From Desarmillaria ectypa (lineage: Eukaryota; Basidiomycota; Agaricomycetes; Agaricales; Physalacriaceae): a stretch of 64,000 nucleotides of DNA. Positions 62,003-64,000 of the stretch are shown here, in pieces. Every line of letters begins with the position of its first letter. The first letter of the stretch is position 1. The notes beneath the pieces are model-generated. The model saw only the letters and a program-made list of their open reading frames with translations. It was not told the DNA's origin and searched no databases. The stretch spans positions 4,278,001 to 4,342,000 of the forward strand of contig JAUDYN010000002.1 in assembly GCA_030407005.1 (NCBI GenBank), read 5' to 3'. Made by a program: the position numbers and the translations under genes.

Positions 62003-62806
62003 TCAACTATGCAGACACAGAAACCTGAACTTGGGCTTGATAAAGAGATTAGTGTTGTGATAAAGTTGTGAGAAACAAATGCATATGGATGTTGCTGAAA
62101 TCATAGCATAAGTTATACACACTTTCAATATATCCTTTTCATTATTAACAGATAGCTCATATATACAAATCATCTTGGTTGTATTACTGTTCTTGACAGT
62201 GCAGTAGTAGTATTGGCAACCATAAGAGATCTTTTTGGTTAGGTGGATATCCTCTACAGTGAGGTCCCAGAACTGCCAATGAGAGATGTAACTATGCTTC
62301 ATGCAGAATAAAATGATAGCTTACATCTCCTTTGTAGTATCCCATTCTATCCTGAAGTTTTGCACAAATCTGGATTGTCTGTTCCCTTTGAATCTCTCAC
62401 AAATTATGTATCTCACCTATAATATGATCAGATCATGAATCTATAGTTGATGTGATGTATAACCATAATGTCTCTATAGCCTCAGTAATTCTGGTGCCCA
62501 AAGCATCTCATATTTTAGGCATCTCAAGCCATGAGTCAGTAACAATATGAACCTTCAGAGGGCTTCAGAGTCAGATATGTCTATGTGAGTACAAGATATA
62601 ATGCTTACAATATAATCTGCTTTGATGTTGTTCATTTGTTGCTTGTACCCATCAATAATATCTGCCAGCTCCTTTGTCTTCAGAAAATGTTTTAACTGTT
62701 TGTTCTCTAAGTTACACTGTGTGGCATTCAGCTTGTCAAATAAATTCTCCAGATAGCTACATGAGTCTGTCAGAGGAGGCTCAATAATAAGCACATAATT
62801 GCTCAT
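62003..62806 (-). pseudogene. Unrecognised degraded reading frame in the transposon block
   Basis: Two minus-strand pieces, 62806-62555 (LIIEPPLTDSCSYLENLFDK, helical and free of stops for 83 codons) and 62302-62003 (WDLTVEDIHLTKKISYG...), separated by stop-containing but similar-looking sequence. They may be parts of a protein carried by the Helitron-like element on the right, interrupted by point mutations. I cannot assign a family. Confidence 0.3.
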
Positions 62807-63097
62807 ATCTGAAATTCTGTGTATACATAATTGAAATATGTTGCACTAGTAATCCTGTGCACTTCAATAGTTTCTTTCACAATGCACATAGTCATCCCAA
62901 TATTGTTTGTTTTTTTTTAACTTTCTAATATTTTTATTTGATGACATGAGATACAGCAGTGATGAAGAGCATACACATCTATCCCCTCCAGAAGCATTGC
63001 TAATAACTAGCAGTATTTTTAATGTATAGGAGTGGTACCATTTCACTAGCAGTAGCTGTCAAATTTGCTATTTAAATCCATCTATTGACTTTGAGAC

Positions 63098-63490
63098 TGT
63101 TATGATTTTTCCATTATCTTATCTTGTTTCATGTCATATTGCTTATACATCAATGTATTGCCCAAAAATGCTGACATTTGGTCCTAAGAAACCTTTCACA
63201 TCTCATCTATTCCTAATAGCCACACTGTGATTGGGCCTTCATCACATGACTCCTATAGTTTCATGCATGTATACCATTGTTTCACCTATTATTAGCTTGA
63301 TGCTTTTCATATATAAGTAGAGTAGTTGTTGTACATACTCTCTATCTTTTGACTAAATTCCATCTATATACCATCTTCTACACACATCCCAAGATCTTAC
63401 CACTCTCTTACCATGGGTGATTGTCTGAACATGAGACAGCCCAAGAGTAGTGCCTGATCTGAGGATCATGTGTTAGACAGAGCCATAACA
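63098..63490 (+). repeat. Solo LTR with TSD GAGAC
   Basis: 393 bp from TGTTATGATTTTTCC to GAGCCATAACA with 'catatataagtag' inside. Flanked by GAGAC at 63093-63097 and 63491-63495. It inserted into the Helitron-like remnant. Confidence 0.93.
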
Positions 63491-64000
63491 GAGACTATGA
63501 TATATAGCAATGATAAGAGTAGAGAAGAAAGAAAGGACAAGGTCTCTGTACAGCCCTGATCCTATAAGTAGGTACAGTAGTGTATATCTGCACATGTTTG
63601 CAGAGCTCAGTGAAGTACAATACTATTAGCCTGATACTGTGCATATACTAACTGAGAGCAAAGTGGTCCTCTGTTTTTATGACATATAGGCACATCAAGA
63701 ATGTAATTATTCAATGCATCATCAAGAAAAGACAACAGTCTATCTCTGAATGCCTTGTCTCCATTAGCCATCACACACTGCTTTATCTGATTTGGATCCA
63801 AAGTATTGTGTAGCCATACTAATATATGGCAATAAAGTGTTTCATATTCTTGAGCTTATACATACTCATAGTAAGCTTTTGTAATGCCTAACACCTATTT
63901 ATTCAAACTGAGATCATCTCCAGTATATCCCAACATACATTTGATAAATACCTTTATATAAAGATTGAACTGTGCAGCCATGGCTGGATTTTTTAAGACC
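63491..64000 (-). pseudogene. Helitron helicase-like N-terminal domain, degraded, open at the right edge
   Basis: Read on the minus strand from the right edge: NPAMAAQFNLYIKVFIKCMLGYTGDD, then VLGITKAYYEYV, a stop, AQEYETLYCHILVWL, and NPNQIKQ-like and RDRLLSFLDDALNN blocks. This order is what I know from the Helitron_like_N region of basidiomycete Helitron proteins, where 'TKAYYG..EAQGRGT.HCH' is conserved; here the Arg and Gly positions of that motif have changed and stops interrupt it. The ATPase part is not visible in the window. The solo LTR at 63098 separates it from further remnants to the left. Confidence 0.6.

Overview
The window looks like nuclear DNA of a filamentous basidiomycete, probably an Agaricomycete. 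Genes are cut by many 45-75 bp GT-AG introns and include very short exons. The families fit this group: a microsomal P450, a half-size ABC transporter, GH10 and GH28 cell-wall enzymes, an F-box remnant, a C2H2 factor, chromodomain Ty3/gypsy elements and a Helitron-like reading frame. No bacterial operon, CRISPR array, rRNA or tRNA was recognised. Species was not identified.

Layout. 1-32.0 kb is gene-bearing and keeps CpG. It holds a partial frame at the left edge, an FtsJ-like methyltransferase (900-2087, -), a cytochrome P450 (5498-7701, +, one damaged splice donor), an ABC transporter (12996-15676, +), an unrecognised Cys4 zinc-ribbon protein (18389-19409, +), an IML2/TTC39-family protein (20058-22519, +), a small unrecognised gene (23033-23436, +), an F-box gene broken by a stop (25962-26723, +), a C2H2 factor (26896-28031, -) and a GH10 endo-xylanase (30300-32027, +). 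Long spaces between them hold little I can support.

32.7-64 kb is a nested transposon block almost stripped of CpG. It contains a Ty3/gypsy pol (36538-39933) with 17 in-frame stops, 15 of them TGA, and no frameshift; LTRs of about 390-415 bp, two with perfect 5-bp target duplications; a second family of 1.3-kb terminal repeats (TGATRTGC...GCACATCA) in inverted pairs; several gag-like remnants; and a Helitron-like remnant at the right edge. A CpG-containing island at about 40.4-47.7 kb carries an apparently intact GH28 polygalacturonase (42898-44804, -).

How it fits together. The genes are not an obvious pathway cluster. The two secreted plant-polysaccharide enzymes sit beside or inside the transposon block. 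The mutation pattern of the block (CGA to TGA, CpG to TpG/CpA) is what deamination of methylated cytosine would leave. The points most worth checking are an inferred 2-nt exon in the xylanase, the stop-only decay of pol, and the 1.3-kb inverted terminal-repeat family. All coding calls come from reading the sequence and from family knowledge; no search was run.
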